This document shows positions 1 to 5,488 of a DNA stretch of 6,083 bases, in pieces. This DNA comes from Gemmatimonadota bacterium (GTDB taxonomy: Bacteria > Latescibacterota > UBA2968 > UBA8231). Both the position numbers and the translations under genes were made by a program. Below the pieces are notes generated by a model. The model saw only the letters and a program-made list of their open reading frames with translations. It made no database searches and was not told the origin of the DNA. The stretch covers positions 1-6,083 of the forward strand of contig JAPOZF010000643.1 in the NCBI GenBank assembly GCA_026706165.1. The letters run 5' to 3'. Within the stretch, counting starts at the first letter, position 1, and every line of letters starts with the position of its first letter.

Positions 1-14
1 CATCGGGGCTGCTC

Positions 15-1361
15 CTATCGGAACCAGGAGGGTTTCGGTGTCGCCGGGGGCCAGTAGCCGCCGGGGTTTTCGTCCCACTCACGGCCGCACATTCGCGAGA
101 TGACCACCCATTCGGCGGCGGTAAGGTGGCCGTGGTTGTGGAAGAGAAAGCGCTTCAGCCCGGCTTCCTCCGAGGCGGCGAGAATGCGCTGCAGGTCGCC
201 GGCGGTCATCGGATCTCCGGCGTGCGGCATGCGCCCGGTGTCCACCCAGGGCATGATTTTTCCGGGGTCCTCGACCGCGGCGAGGGCGCGCCGGGTTTCC
301 CGCTGCACCACCTCGTCGAAGAAGGCCTGGGGAAACCCGAGTTCGAGGTCGGCGAGGCTCTCCACCTCGGGCAGCTCGATCCCCATCCAGGCGCGCAGGA
401 CGGTCCAGCAGTCCTCCTCGGCCAGCTCCGGATTCCATTCGGCGATCTGCCTGATCCAGCGCGCGACGGTCCCGTACATGCCGTCGAAGCCGCGGTGCCA
501 GAAGTAGTGCTTCACCAGCAGGATGTCGACGATCCCGTCCCAGGCGTGGAAGTCGAGGGCGGTCATCCCCGAGAACATCGCCGAGCGCGGACCGTTTCCG
601 AGCAACAGCTTGCGCGGCATGCCGTCGAGCTCCTCGCGGAACGCCCGGCCCTCGCGAAGGCCGTCCTCGCGGCGCCAGCGCAGCCAGTAGAGGGCGTCCT
701 CGTCGATGTCGAACAGGTTCATCCCCGACAGGACCCCGCCGTCGGCGCAGTAGCGGACCTGGGACCGGGTGAAGCTGCGGAAGCGCCGGTGCAGGTGCCG
801 GCGGCCGCGCTCGAGACGCGCTGAATCGTAGCCGCGCACCTCGGCCGCTTCCTTCTGCGACTCGTTCATCTCGCGGAACACGGCGTTGCCGTGGTGGTAG
901 ACGAGCTCGTACGCCGATTCCGTCCAGCCGTCCATGATGCCGCCGTCCGCTTCCGGAAAGGCGGCGAACACGTCCTCCCAGACCGCCCCGTGCATGCGGG
1001 CGCGGTAGGGGTCCTCGGCCGGGGGCAGGGCGGCCGCCTCGGCGGTTCCGAAGCCCGGGCAGAAGATCATCACCCCCCAGCCGCGGCGCCTTGCATCCTC
1101 GAGCATCGCGTGCAGGAGGCGTTCCTTTCCCGGGTCGCATGCGACGTCGCGGCGGGAGACATCGAGCCCGCGCGCGCGGTACGGCTCGAGGCTGCTCTCG
1201 AATGCGGGGACCGTGAAGTTCCCGTCGTCGTCGGCGAACAGCAGGCGCCCGAAGACCAGGCCGCGGATGCCGCCCGCTTCCCAGGCGTCGAAGACGCGCT
1301 GGTAATCCTCCATCACCGCTTCCAGCGGCTGGCCGATCCGGATCCAGGGTATCAGTGCCAT
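15..1361 (-). CDS. Uncharacterised cytoplasmic protein, probable TIM-barrel (glycoside-hydrolase-like) fold
   Basis: I do not recognise this 448-aa protein as a named family. It has no signal peptide or membrane segment, so it is probably cytoplasmic. It shows hydrophobic strands each followed by polar or acidic loops, as in a (beta/alpha)8 barrel: GIRGLVFGRLLF (31-42), GWGVMIFCPGFG (94-105), a GGIMDGWTESAYE stretch (140-152) whose Asp and Glu could be catalytic, VDILLVKHYFWHRGFDGMYG (278-297), KIMPWVDTGRMPHAG (368-382) and LKRFLFHNHGHLTAAEW (402-418). The last stretch is rich in His and could bind metal or sugar. The fold and the glycoside-hydrolase likeness are inference; the exact reaction is unknown. 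The ATG start is supported by AGGAGG at 1374-1369, seven bases upstream. The stop is TAG. It lies downstream of the LTxxQ gene on the same strand, with an intrinsic terminator between them, so any co-transcription would need read-through; no promoter of its own is obvious in the 90-bp gap. Confidence 0.85.
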   Translation of the reverse strand: MALIPWIRIGQPLEAVMEDYQRVFDAWEAGGIRGLVFGRLLFADDDGNFTVPAFESSLEPYRARGLDVSRRDVACDPGKERLLHAMLEDARRRGWGVMIFCPGFGTAEAAALPPAEDPYRARMHGAVWEDVFAAFPEADGGIMDGWTESAYELVYHHGNAVFREMNESQKEAAEVRGYDSARLERGRRHLHRRFRSFTRSQVRYCADGGVLSGMNLFDIDEDALYWLRWRREDGLREGRAFREELDGMPRKLLLGNGPRSAMFSGMTALDFHAWDGIVDILLVKHYFWHRGFDGMYGTVARWIRQIAEWNPELAEEDCWTVLRAWMGIELPEVESLADLELGFPQAFFDEVVQRETRRALAAVEDPGKIMPWVDTGRMPHAGDPMTAGDLQRILAASEEAGLKRFLFHNHGHLTAAEWVVISRMCGREWDENPGGYWPPATPKPSWFR

Positions 1362-1398
1362 GAGGGGGCCTCCTGTCGTCCCATGTCCCGCGGGAAAT

Positions 1399-1429
1399 GA
1401 AAAAGCCGCTCCATGAGAAGAAGCGGCTT
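1399..1429 (-). terminator. Intrinsic terminator after the LTxxQ gene
   Basis: On the minus strand the sequence reads AAGCCGCT, an 11-nt loop, then AGCGGCTT running into a U-rich tail (TTTTTC, then ATTTCC). The eight stem pairs (1429-1422 with 1410-1403) are perfect. No T run follows the hairpin on the plus strand, so it acts on minus-strand transcripts, 22 bp past the stop of the 1452-2174 gene. The short U tract suggests partial termination, which could let some transcripts continue into the 15-1361 gene. Confidence 0.7.
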
Positions 1430-1451
1430 CCGGTGCCGGCTCGGGGAGGCG

Positions 1452-2174
1452 TCAGTCGCCCCCCCGGTCTCCGGCCGTCTCGTAATCTTCGTCCCAGCTC
1501 TCCTCATCGCCGGCAATGGGGGGATCGTCGACCTCCACCGTGTCGACCGCGGTGGTATCGGCCGCATCCGCCTCGCCGTGCCAGCCGGCGCGAATCCTTT
1601 CAAGCTCCAGCCGCTGCTCGACCGTCAGCATGGCTTCGAAGGCCCTCCGGTGTTCCTCGAGCAGGCCGACGGCGTCTGCGAAACCGGATTCCTCCTCCTC
1701 GGCGGCGTAGCGGGCCCGCTGCCGCTGCAGGAGGTCGAGCCAGCGGCGCTGCTGCTCTTCGGTGAGCTCCAGGGCGTCGATCAGGTAACCCGGCTTCATC
1801 CCGCCCGGGGGAGCGGGGATCATGCGCTCCTCGATGAACTCCCGGGCCCGAGCCAGGAACAGGCGCTGGTCCTCCGACAGAATGCGGTCCCGTTCGGCGG
1901 TATGCGCCCCAAGCGCCCGGCGAAACCGTTCCCGCCCCTGTTCAGGGGAAAGCACTCCTGCGTCGACCAGCCGTCTCACCGACTCCACCTCACGCTCGAG
2001 GGCGGAGCGCAGATTCCGCAGGCCGGTTTCCTGGGTCTCCGTCAGGTTGAGGGCGTTCCGCACCCGCTGGCGGAAGCGCTCCGGGTCGAAGCCCTCACCC
2101 CCGTCCTCTCCAGGCTGCGGACCGGCCGGGGAGAAACCGGCGAGCAGCAGCAGCGGGATCAGTATGCGTGTCAT
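1452..2174 (-). CDS. Exported LTxxQ-motif protein (Spy/CpxP-like), duplicated module
   Basis: A 240-aa protein with an N-terminal signal peptide: MTR, the hydrophobic run ILIPLLLLAGF, then a small-residue/Pro region near 14-20. No lipobox Cys is present, so a soluble periplasmic product is likely. The mature part is almost all charged helix. It carries LTETQ (44-48) and LSEDQ (99-103), then LTEEQ (137-141) and LTVEQ (183-187), so two tandem copies of a helix pair with LTxxQ-type motifs. These motifs mark the Spy/CpxP superfamily of periplasmic chaperones and metal or stress sensors; the known members usually have one such module. The C-terminus (201-240) is very acidic and low in complexity, rich in D, E, T and G. 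The open frame runs up to 2309, but the signal peptide fixes the start at 2174; the longer version would overlap the divergent control region. The Shine-Dalgarno site is poor. Chaperone or sensor function is inferred from the family. Confidence 0.85.
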   Translation of the reverse strand: MTRILIPLLLLAGFSPAGPQPGEDGGEGFDPERFRQRVRNALNLTETQETGLRNLRSALEREVESVRRLVDAGVLSPEQGRERFRRALGAHTAERDRILSEDQRLFLARAREFIEERMIPAPPGGMKPGYLIDALELTEEQQRRWLDLLQRQRARYAAEEEESGFADAVGLLEEHRRAFEAMLTVEQRLELERIRAGWHGEADAADTTAVDTVEVDDPPIAGDEESWDEDYETAGDRGGD

Positions 2175-2341
2175 TTTTCGCCAGTCTCGATCGCTGCGAA
2201 AGCAGCGGGAGGCGCGCCGCCCCGGACCCGGGCTGTGCGTCGTTTTGGACCGTTGCCCGGGCGGCGTCGATGAATATAGGCAGGGGGGTGAAACTTGAAC
2301 GAGTCCCATACAGCACTGACATTCTGGCCCAGGGTTTTTCG
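2175..2341. promoter_or_regulatory. Divergent control region between LTxxQ gene and propeller gene
   Basis: These 167 bp separate two divergent genes. On the minus strand, TATATT at 2278-2273 is a good -10 for the LTxxQ gene, though no clear -35 sits at the right distance. It predicts a leader of about 90 nt. That leader holds an 8-bp perfect inverted repeat (2215-2222 with 2259-2266) and a 6-bp hairpin around 2192-2207, whose loop is GAAA on the plus strand and TTTC in the minus-strand RNA. On the plus strand, TTGAAC at 2295-2300 could be a -35, but only a poor -10 follows. The promoter calls are tentative; the inverted repeats are seen directly. Confidence 0.4.
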
Positions 2342-4009
2342 ATGAATGAACACTTCCCGGCGCTGGGGCGCCTCTGTTTTCGCCTTCCCCCGGAGCGCAT
2401 GTCCGAGTTCGAGAGCGCCTTCGAGAGCAGGCTGCTGCCGCGGTTGAAGGACCGCGGTCTCACCCCGGCAGCGGATCTCGGCCGCCCCACCGTTTCCGGG
2501 ATCTTTCACCGGCTTTTCTCTCTCGGTGGGACCCGTGAGGTAGCGCGGGTCCGCCGCGATCTTGAAGGAGACGCGGACTGGACCGCGGCGCTCGACGACA
2601 TCGGGGGGGATCTCGGGGCGGCGATTTCCTGCACTTTCCACAGCTACCGCGCCGTCGGGGTGGAGGGGCGCCCCGTCGATGTCGACGAATCCTCCGAGGG
2701 CCGCTGGACGACATACACCACCGCGAACCTCGTTTCCGGCGACCTCGTCACCTGTATCCTGCGCGACAGCCGGAAGCGGTTCTGGTTTACGACCGCCCAC
2801 GCCGGCACCACCCTGTTCGACGGCAACCAGTGGCACGACTTCGAACCGGAGACCGGGCTGCCGATCGATCGCTGCTGGGCCCTGTTCGAGGACAGCGAGG
2901 GAGGGATCTGGTTCGGATCTCACCGCAGCGGGGTTACCCGGTTCCACGGCGACAGCTGGATGTCGTTCACGCAGGAGGACGGGTTGCCCAGCAACAGCGT
3001 GATTTCGGGGTACCAGGACAGGCAGGGCAGGCTCTGGTTCGGATCGGACGTGTCGGAAACCGGGGAGGGGATCGCCTGCCTGGACGGCACCGACTGGACC
3101 CATATCACAGTTGCCGACGGTCTCGCCGACAACCGCGTCAAGTGGATCACCCAGGACCGCGACAACCGCCACTGGATCGGCACTGCCGGAGGGGTCTCGA
3201 CCTGCGACGGATCCCGGTGGCAGACCTACGATACCGGGGACGGGCTGCCCGGGAACTGGGTCGAGTCGATTCTGCAGGATCGCGAAGGAGACATGTGGGT
3301 CGCCACCGACCGCGGCCTGGCCCATTTCGACGGCGTCGGGTGGACGGGGTACACCGCCCAGGACGGACTCCCCGGAAGCTGGGTGACGGCGGCCTTCCAG
3401 GACAGCCGCGACATCCTCTGGTTCGGGACCCTGAACGCCGGCGTCTGCTGCTTCGACGGGGAGACCTTCCAGACCCTCGATCACGAGGACGGTCTTTCCG
3501 GCGACGCCGTCTGGTGGATCTACGAGGACGAGCTGGGGGATCTCTGGTTCGCCACCGACGGCGGGGTGTCGCGCTACCGTCCGCCGGAGCCGGATCCCCC
3601 GGCGGTGAAGCTGATCGCGGTCACCGCCGACCGGCGCTACGAGCAGTTCGACAACCTCGTGCTGCCGACGTCGGCCGACCTCGTTGCCTTCGAGTTCGAC
3701 GGGGAAAGCGCGCACACCCGTCACAGCGGCCTGGTGTACCGCCACCGCCTCATCGGCCGCGACGAGGCCTGGCGCACCACGTACCGGCGCCGGGCCGAGT
3801 ACACCTACCTCGAGCCGGGCACCTACAAGTTCCAGGTTCAGGTCGTGGACCAACTCCTCGACTACTCTCCCATACTCGAGACCGGTTTCACCGTGCAGGA
3901 TCTCCAGGAGGACCGCATCGGCGAGCTCGAGGCCAGCGTGACCGAGCTGTCGCGCCGCCTCGATGAGGCGAACCGCCGCCTGGGAGAGGCCGGTCTGCCC
4001 CAGGTCTGA
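2342..4009 (+). CDS. NIPSNAP-like / seven-blade Reg_prop propeller / Y_Y_Y protein without output domain
   Basis: A 555-aa protein. Residues about 8-105 look like a NIPSNAP-type dimeric alpha-beta barrel: FRLPPERMSEFESAFESRLL, then a TVSGIFHRLFSL strand, then a DADWTAAL helix. Seven propeller repeats follow, starting near 122, 164, 206, 252, 293, 334 and 376. Each has the pattern W..(Y/F)...DGLP...V..I..D..G.(L/I)WF(G/A)T..G(V/L)..(F/Y)DG. This is the two-component regulator propeller (Reg_prop) repeat. Next is a Y_Y_Y domain (about 448-517, with YRHRLIG..EAWR and YTYLEPGTYKFQVQ). A predicted coiled coil (about 522-550) ends the protein. In hybrid sensor kinases these domains sense extracellular ligands and feed a membrane-spanning kinase. 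Here there is no signal peptide, membrane helix, kinase, cyclase or DNA-binding domain. It may be a cytoplasmic sensor or scaffold acting through a partner. Start chosen at ATG 2342 because the domain begins just after it; the Shine-Dalgarno (AGGG) is weak and ATG 2270 is an alternative. Confidence 0.9.
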   Translation: MNEHFPALGRLCFRLPPERMSEFESAFESRLLPRLKDRGLTPAADLGRPTVSGIFHRLFSLGGTREVARVRRDLEGDADWTAALDDIGGDLGAAISCTFHSYRAVGVEGRPVDVDESSEGRWTTYTTANLVSGDLVTCILRDSRKRFWFTTAHAGTTLFDGNQWHDFEPETGLPIDRCWALFEDSEGGIWFGSHRSGVTRFHGDSWMSFTQEDGLPSNSVISGYQDRQGRLWFGSDVSETGEGIACLDGTDWTHITVADGLADNRVKWITQDRDNRHWIGTAGGVSTCDGSRWQTYDTGDGLPGNWVESILQDREGDMWVATDRGLAHFDGVGWTGYTAQDGLPGSWVTAAFQDSRDILWFGTLNAGVCCFDGETFQTLDHEDGLSGDAVWWIYEDELGDLWFATDGGVSRYRPPEPDPPAVKLIAVTADRRYEQFDNLVLPTSADLVAFEFDGESAHTRHSGLVYRHRLIGRDEAWRTTYRRRAEYTYLEPGTYKFQVQVVDQLLDYSPILETGFTVQDLQEDRIGELEASVTELSRRLDEANRRLGEAGLPQV

Positions 4010-4020
4010 CAACCCGCAGC

Positions 4021-4057
4021 AAAAAAAAAACCGGACGCGCCGCTGCGACGCGCCCGG
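4021..4057 (-). terminator. Strong intrinsic terminator of the minus-strand small transcript
   Basis: On the minus strand the RNA forms a 12-bp stem (4057-4046 with 4042-4031) closed by a CAG triloop, followed at once by ten U (4030-4021). Two of the pairs are G-U wobbles (4053/4035 and 4048/4040). In a plus-strand RNA these become A-C mismatches and no U run follows, so the element is built for minus-strand transcription. It ends 11 bp past the stop of the propeller gene. No minus-strand gene lies just upstream of it within the gap except the small transcript described here. Confidence 0.85.
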
Positions 4058-4066
4058 GATACCTCG

Positions 4067-4091
4067 GGAACCGGCGGGTAAGGCCGGTTCC
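4067..4091 (-). other. 9-bp perfect hairpin just 5' of the terminator
   Basis: GGAACCGGC (4067-4075) and GCCGGTTCC (4083-4091) are perfectly complementary around a 7-nt loop. In the minus-strand RNA the loop is CTTACCC. The hairpin sits nine bases before the terminator stem, so the 3' end of the small transcript would be a double-hairpin structure, common in stable small RNAs. It has no U tract of its own. Confidence 0.65.
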
Positions 4092-4093
4092 GT

Positions 4094-4172
4094 CCAGGTG
4101 GTCGACCACCTGGTGAATCGAAGGTCAGGTGGTCGACCTCCTTAAGGGTATACTACTACTCACAGACCACCT
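4094..4172 (-). repeat. Three-part AGGTGGTC / GACCACCT repeat cluster with 20-bp palindrome
   Basis: Reading the minus strand: AGGTGGTC at 4172-4165 overlaps the first Shine-Dalgarno; GACCACCT at 4134-4127 directly follows the second; and a perfect 20-bp palindrome at 4113-4094 contains both words. As plus-strand DNA, the 13-mer CAGGTGGTCGACC occurs twice, at 4095-4107 and 4126-4138, exactly 31 bp apart (about three helical turns). The copies can pair with one another in RNA in alternative ways. They could equally be a protein-binding operator in DNA; the position inside a promoter-terminator unit favours an RNA role. Confidence 0.75.
4125..4163 (-). CDS. Candidate 12-residue leader or mini-peptide
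   Basis: AAAGGAGGT (4177-4169) is one of the strongest Shine-Dalgarno sites in the window and sits five bases before a GTG at 4163. The frame reads M-S-S-S-I-P-L-R-R-S-T-T and stops at TGA (4127-4125). Codons AGT, ATA, TTA and AGG are out of step with the GC-rich codon use of the neighbours. The tandem AGG AGG codons are themselves part of the second Shine-Dalgarno-like sequence, so an elongating ribosome could pause there. The stop falls at the end of the GACCACCT word. Translation would therefore decide which pairings can form. Whether it is translated is unknown; the alternative is that the Shine-Dalgarno-like words serve only as RNA structure or binding sites. Confidence 0.3.
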   Translation of the reverse strand: MSSSIPLRRSTT

Positions 4173-4324
4173 CCTTTCTTCTCGGCTCCGGGCCGTTGGC
4201 GGTTTACGGTGCCTCGAACCCGTGCTCGTTCAGGTCGGCCGGCGCAGCGTCACGAGTTGAAAAACCGGCCTTTCGGCGGGATGCCAGAACGGAAACGGCC
4301 CTCGTTCCCGTTTGTGTATTCCCC

Positions 4325-4354
4325 AATATACACAGGGCGGAAAAACAGAGTCAA
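4325..4354 (-). promoter_or_regulatory. Sigma70-type promoter of the small transcript
   Basis: Minus strand: -35 TTGACT (4354-4349), an 18-bp spacer, and -10 TATATT (4330-4325). Each hexamer matches the consensus at five of six bases. The start would be about 4318. The stretch is AT-rich compared with its GC-rich surroundings, with an A-rich patch just upstream (GGTTAAAAG). It lies 65 bp past the stop of the outer-membrane gene and points away from it, so it does not serve that gene. Confidence 0.65.
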
Positions 4355-4418
4355 CCGCTTTTAACCAGCCCCTTCCCACATCGATGCAAATCCTCGCAAC
4401 TCAAAGTCCCGCAATTCG

Positions 4419-5309
4419 TTATCGGTTCCACGCCTCGACGCTGGTCGAGAGCCCGAGCGCGAACTGGCGGCCGGCGGGAAAGTTTCTGCCCCCGAGGCTC
4501 TGGCGGACCGCCAGCTCGAGGAGGGAGTTCCCGGGCAGCGAAAGGGACAGCGCCGGCGCCAGGTAGGTGATCCGCTTCACCTGTGTCCTGCTGGGAAAGC
4601 CGAAGTCCGTACCGGTTAGACCGCGCAGCACCTGCAGCTTGAGCGCCAGGCCGATCCGGCTCCCGGCCTTTCCTCCGGCTTCGAGGTCGATCATCCACTC
4701 GTCCCCGGGATCGCGGAGGATCTCCTCGTTTTCGGTACGCACCCGGTAGCCGACGTCGGCGTTCGCGTACAGCGGCAGCGGCCAGAAGGAACGGCCCGCC
4801 TGCAGGATGAAGTCGAAGTCCCACTGGCCTTCGCCGACCGGTATCAGGCCGTCCTCGTTGCGGAACTCCCCCGTCGGCATCTTGACGGCGGCCTTCACAG
4901 TTACGACGGCCGGGGCCTGAAGCGCCCGCCACTTCGCCAGCAGCCGCAGGTCGCTGAAACCGCTGTCTCCCACCGGATCGAGGTGCGTGTCGTCGTCGAA
5001 CTGCTGGTCGAACCAGGGCACCTGCAGGCCGAGGTCGAGACGGTCGCTGGCGCCGAGATATCCCTCGACGAACACCGCCCTCGAGTCGTACTCGCCGTTG
5101 AAGCGGTACGGCCGCCGGCTCCCCGCCTCGTGCATTGTTCCCGTGAACTCCGGGGCGTTGATGTACCACTCCCGGGCGTGCTGCCGGAACCAGGTGATCT
5201 TGCCCCAGGCGCTGCCGGCGGGGAGGGTCCAGGCGCCGGCCCCGGCCGCGTCGGGAACGAGAATCCCCGCCGCGGCAGACAGCATTACCGCCCACTGCTT
5301 CCCATGCAT
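4419..5309 (-). CDS. Outer-membrane beta-barrel protein, MetA-pathway/transporter type
   Basis: A 296-aa protein with a signal peptide (MHGKQWAVMLSAAAGILVP, likely cut after AAGAGA near residue 26). The mature part is built of alternating hydrophobic beta strands separated by acidic turns and starts with aromatic-rich stretches (AWGKITWFRQ, REWYINAPEF). The core GDSGFSDLRLLAKWRAL (114-130), followed by VVTVKAAVKMPTGEF (135-149) and GEGQWDFDFILQAGRSF (159-175), matches the pattern of the MetA-pathway-of-phenol-degradation / outer-membrane transporter family: G-D-xG-D-L, then K-x-PTG, then a G-x-W-DFD strand. Family members are outer-membrane channels, but the substrate here is unknown and need not be phenol. 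The start ATG 5309 has GAGAGG about ten bases upstream; a second in-frame-looking ATG at 5305 is out of frame. The stop is TAA at 4421-4419. No terminator is seen directly after it; transcripts may run on to the one at 4057-4021. Confidence 0.88.
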   Translation of the reverse strand: MHGKQWAVMLSAAAGILVPDAAGAGAWTLPAGSAWGKITWFRQHAREWYINAPEFTGTMHEAGSRRPYRFNGEYDSRAVFVEGYLGASDRLDLGLQVPWFDQQFDDDTHLDPVGDSGFSDLRLLAKWRALQAPAVVTVKAAVKMPTGEFRNEDGLIPVGEGQWDFDFILQAGRSFWPLPLYANADVGYRVRTENEEILRDPGDEWMIDLEAGGKAGSRIGLALKLQVLRGLTGTDFGFPSRTQVKRITYLAPALSLSLPGNSLLELAVRQSLGGRNFPAGRQFALGLSTSVEAWNR

Positions 5310-5488
5310 GGATCCGCGACCTCTCGAGCGTTCGTTTCCAGGACCGAAGAGTCAGGCTGACAGCGGCTTCGGCTCTTTGCCGGGCGGCCGCCCTGCGGGG
5401 CATACGGGGAATTGCCCGACCCCGCCGTCACGGCGACTTTTTAACGATGCCGCAGGCAACCCTGCCGAAAAAACATACCTCCTATCCC
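5310..5488. promoter_or_regulatory. Divergent region between barrel gene and hemA
   Basis: 179 bp that must hold the promoters of both genes. I see no convincing -35/-10 pair. A T/A patch TTTTTAAC (5438-5445) is the only AT-rich candidate for a hemA -10. GGGCGGCCGCCC at 5382-5393 is a 12-bp palindrome that could be an operator or just GC-rich chance. Confidence 0.3.
5423..5442 (+). terminator. Weak terminator-like hairpin ahead of hemA
   Basis: CGCCG-TCA-CGGCG (5423-5435) followed by AC and five T (5438-5442) resembles a short intrinsic terminator on the plus strand, 47 bp before the hemA start. The 5-bp stem is short. It could block read-through or antisense transcripts entering hemA, act as a leader attenuator if hemA starts further upstream, or be chance, with the T run serving as part of the hemA -10. 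Confidence 0.3.

Larger units (their letters stand above)
4021..4318 (-). ncRNA. Candidate small structured RNA or leader-peptide transcript of unknown family
   Basis: A promoter (4354-4325) and an intrinsic terminator (4057-4021) face the same way and define a minus-strand transcript of about 300 nt in the gap between two convergent genes. The predicted start is near 4318. From 5' to 3' it contains a bulged hairpin near 4307-4285, a GAAA-loop hairpin in CCGCCGAAAGGCCGG, a GGCCGG/CCGGCC pairing, a Shine-Dalgarno AAAGGAGGT (4177-4169) before a 12-codon mini-ORF, a second Shine-Dalgarno AAGGAGGT (4143-4136), a palindromic hairpin (4113-4094), a 9-bp hairpin (4091-4067) and the terminator. It shows no tmRNA, RNase P, SRP or 6S hallmarks that I can find. 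It could be a regulatory small RNA, a peptide-coding mini-gene, or an RNA that binds ribosomes or another mRNA. Bases 4355-4418, between this unit and the barrel gene, hold nothing else recognisable. Confidence 0.55.

Noticed and set aside
2168..2341. Upstream extension of the propeller gene to 2168, and of the LTxxQ gene to 2309.
   Set aside because: The two extensions would overlap each other and the only possible promoter region; the extra residues look like translated non-coding DNA, and the LTxxQ signal peptide fixes its start at 2174.
2171..4012. A 613-codon open frame on the minus strand opposite the propeller gene.
   Set aside because: It mirrors the plus-strand frame, is rich in low-complexity A/V/G/P, and shows no domain, whereas the plus frame has seven clear propeller repeats.
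4021..4030. The A10 run just after the propeller stop as a frameshift or phase-variation tract restoring a lost output domain.
   Set aside because: It lies after the stop codon, no domain-like frame follows it, and it is fully explained as the U tract of the minus-strand terminator.
3888..4109. A 73-codon minus-strand frame starting with GTG inside the palindrome.
   Set aside because: No proper Shine-Dalgarno spacing, runs through the terminator hairpin and into the propeller gene antisense, and has an Arg/Gly/Pro-rich shadow composition.
4126..4154. A plus-strand promoter using TATACT at 4149-4154.
   Set aside because: The -10 is good but there is no acceptable -35 at 16-18 bp, and no gene or terminator follows on the plus strand. 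The bases are better explained as the mini-ORF codons on the minus strand.
4021..4318. The small transcript as tmRNA, RNase P RNA, SRP RNA or 6S RNA.
   Set aside because: It lacks the tRNA-like end and tag frame of tmRNA, the conserved cores of RNase P and SRP RNA, and the long single bubble stem of 6S RNA, as far as can be judged by eye.
4196..4570. A 124-codon plus-strand frame overlapping the barrel gene's 3' end.
   Set aside because: No Shine-Dalgarno, no recognisable domain, composition typical of an antisense shadow, and it crosses the small-transcript promoter.
5444..5483. A minus-strand mini-ORF behind AGGAGGT at 5483-5477.
   Set aside because: The ATG follows with one base or less of spacing, too close for initiation, and the 11-residue frame shows nothing else.
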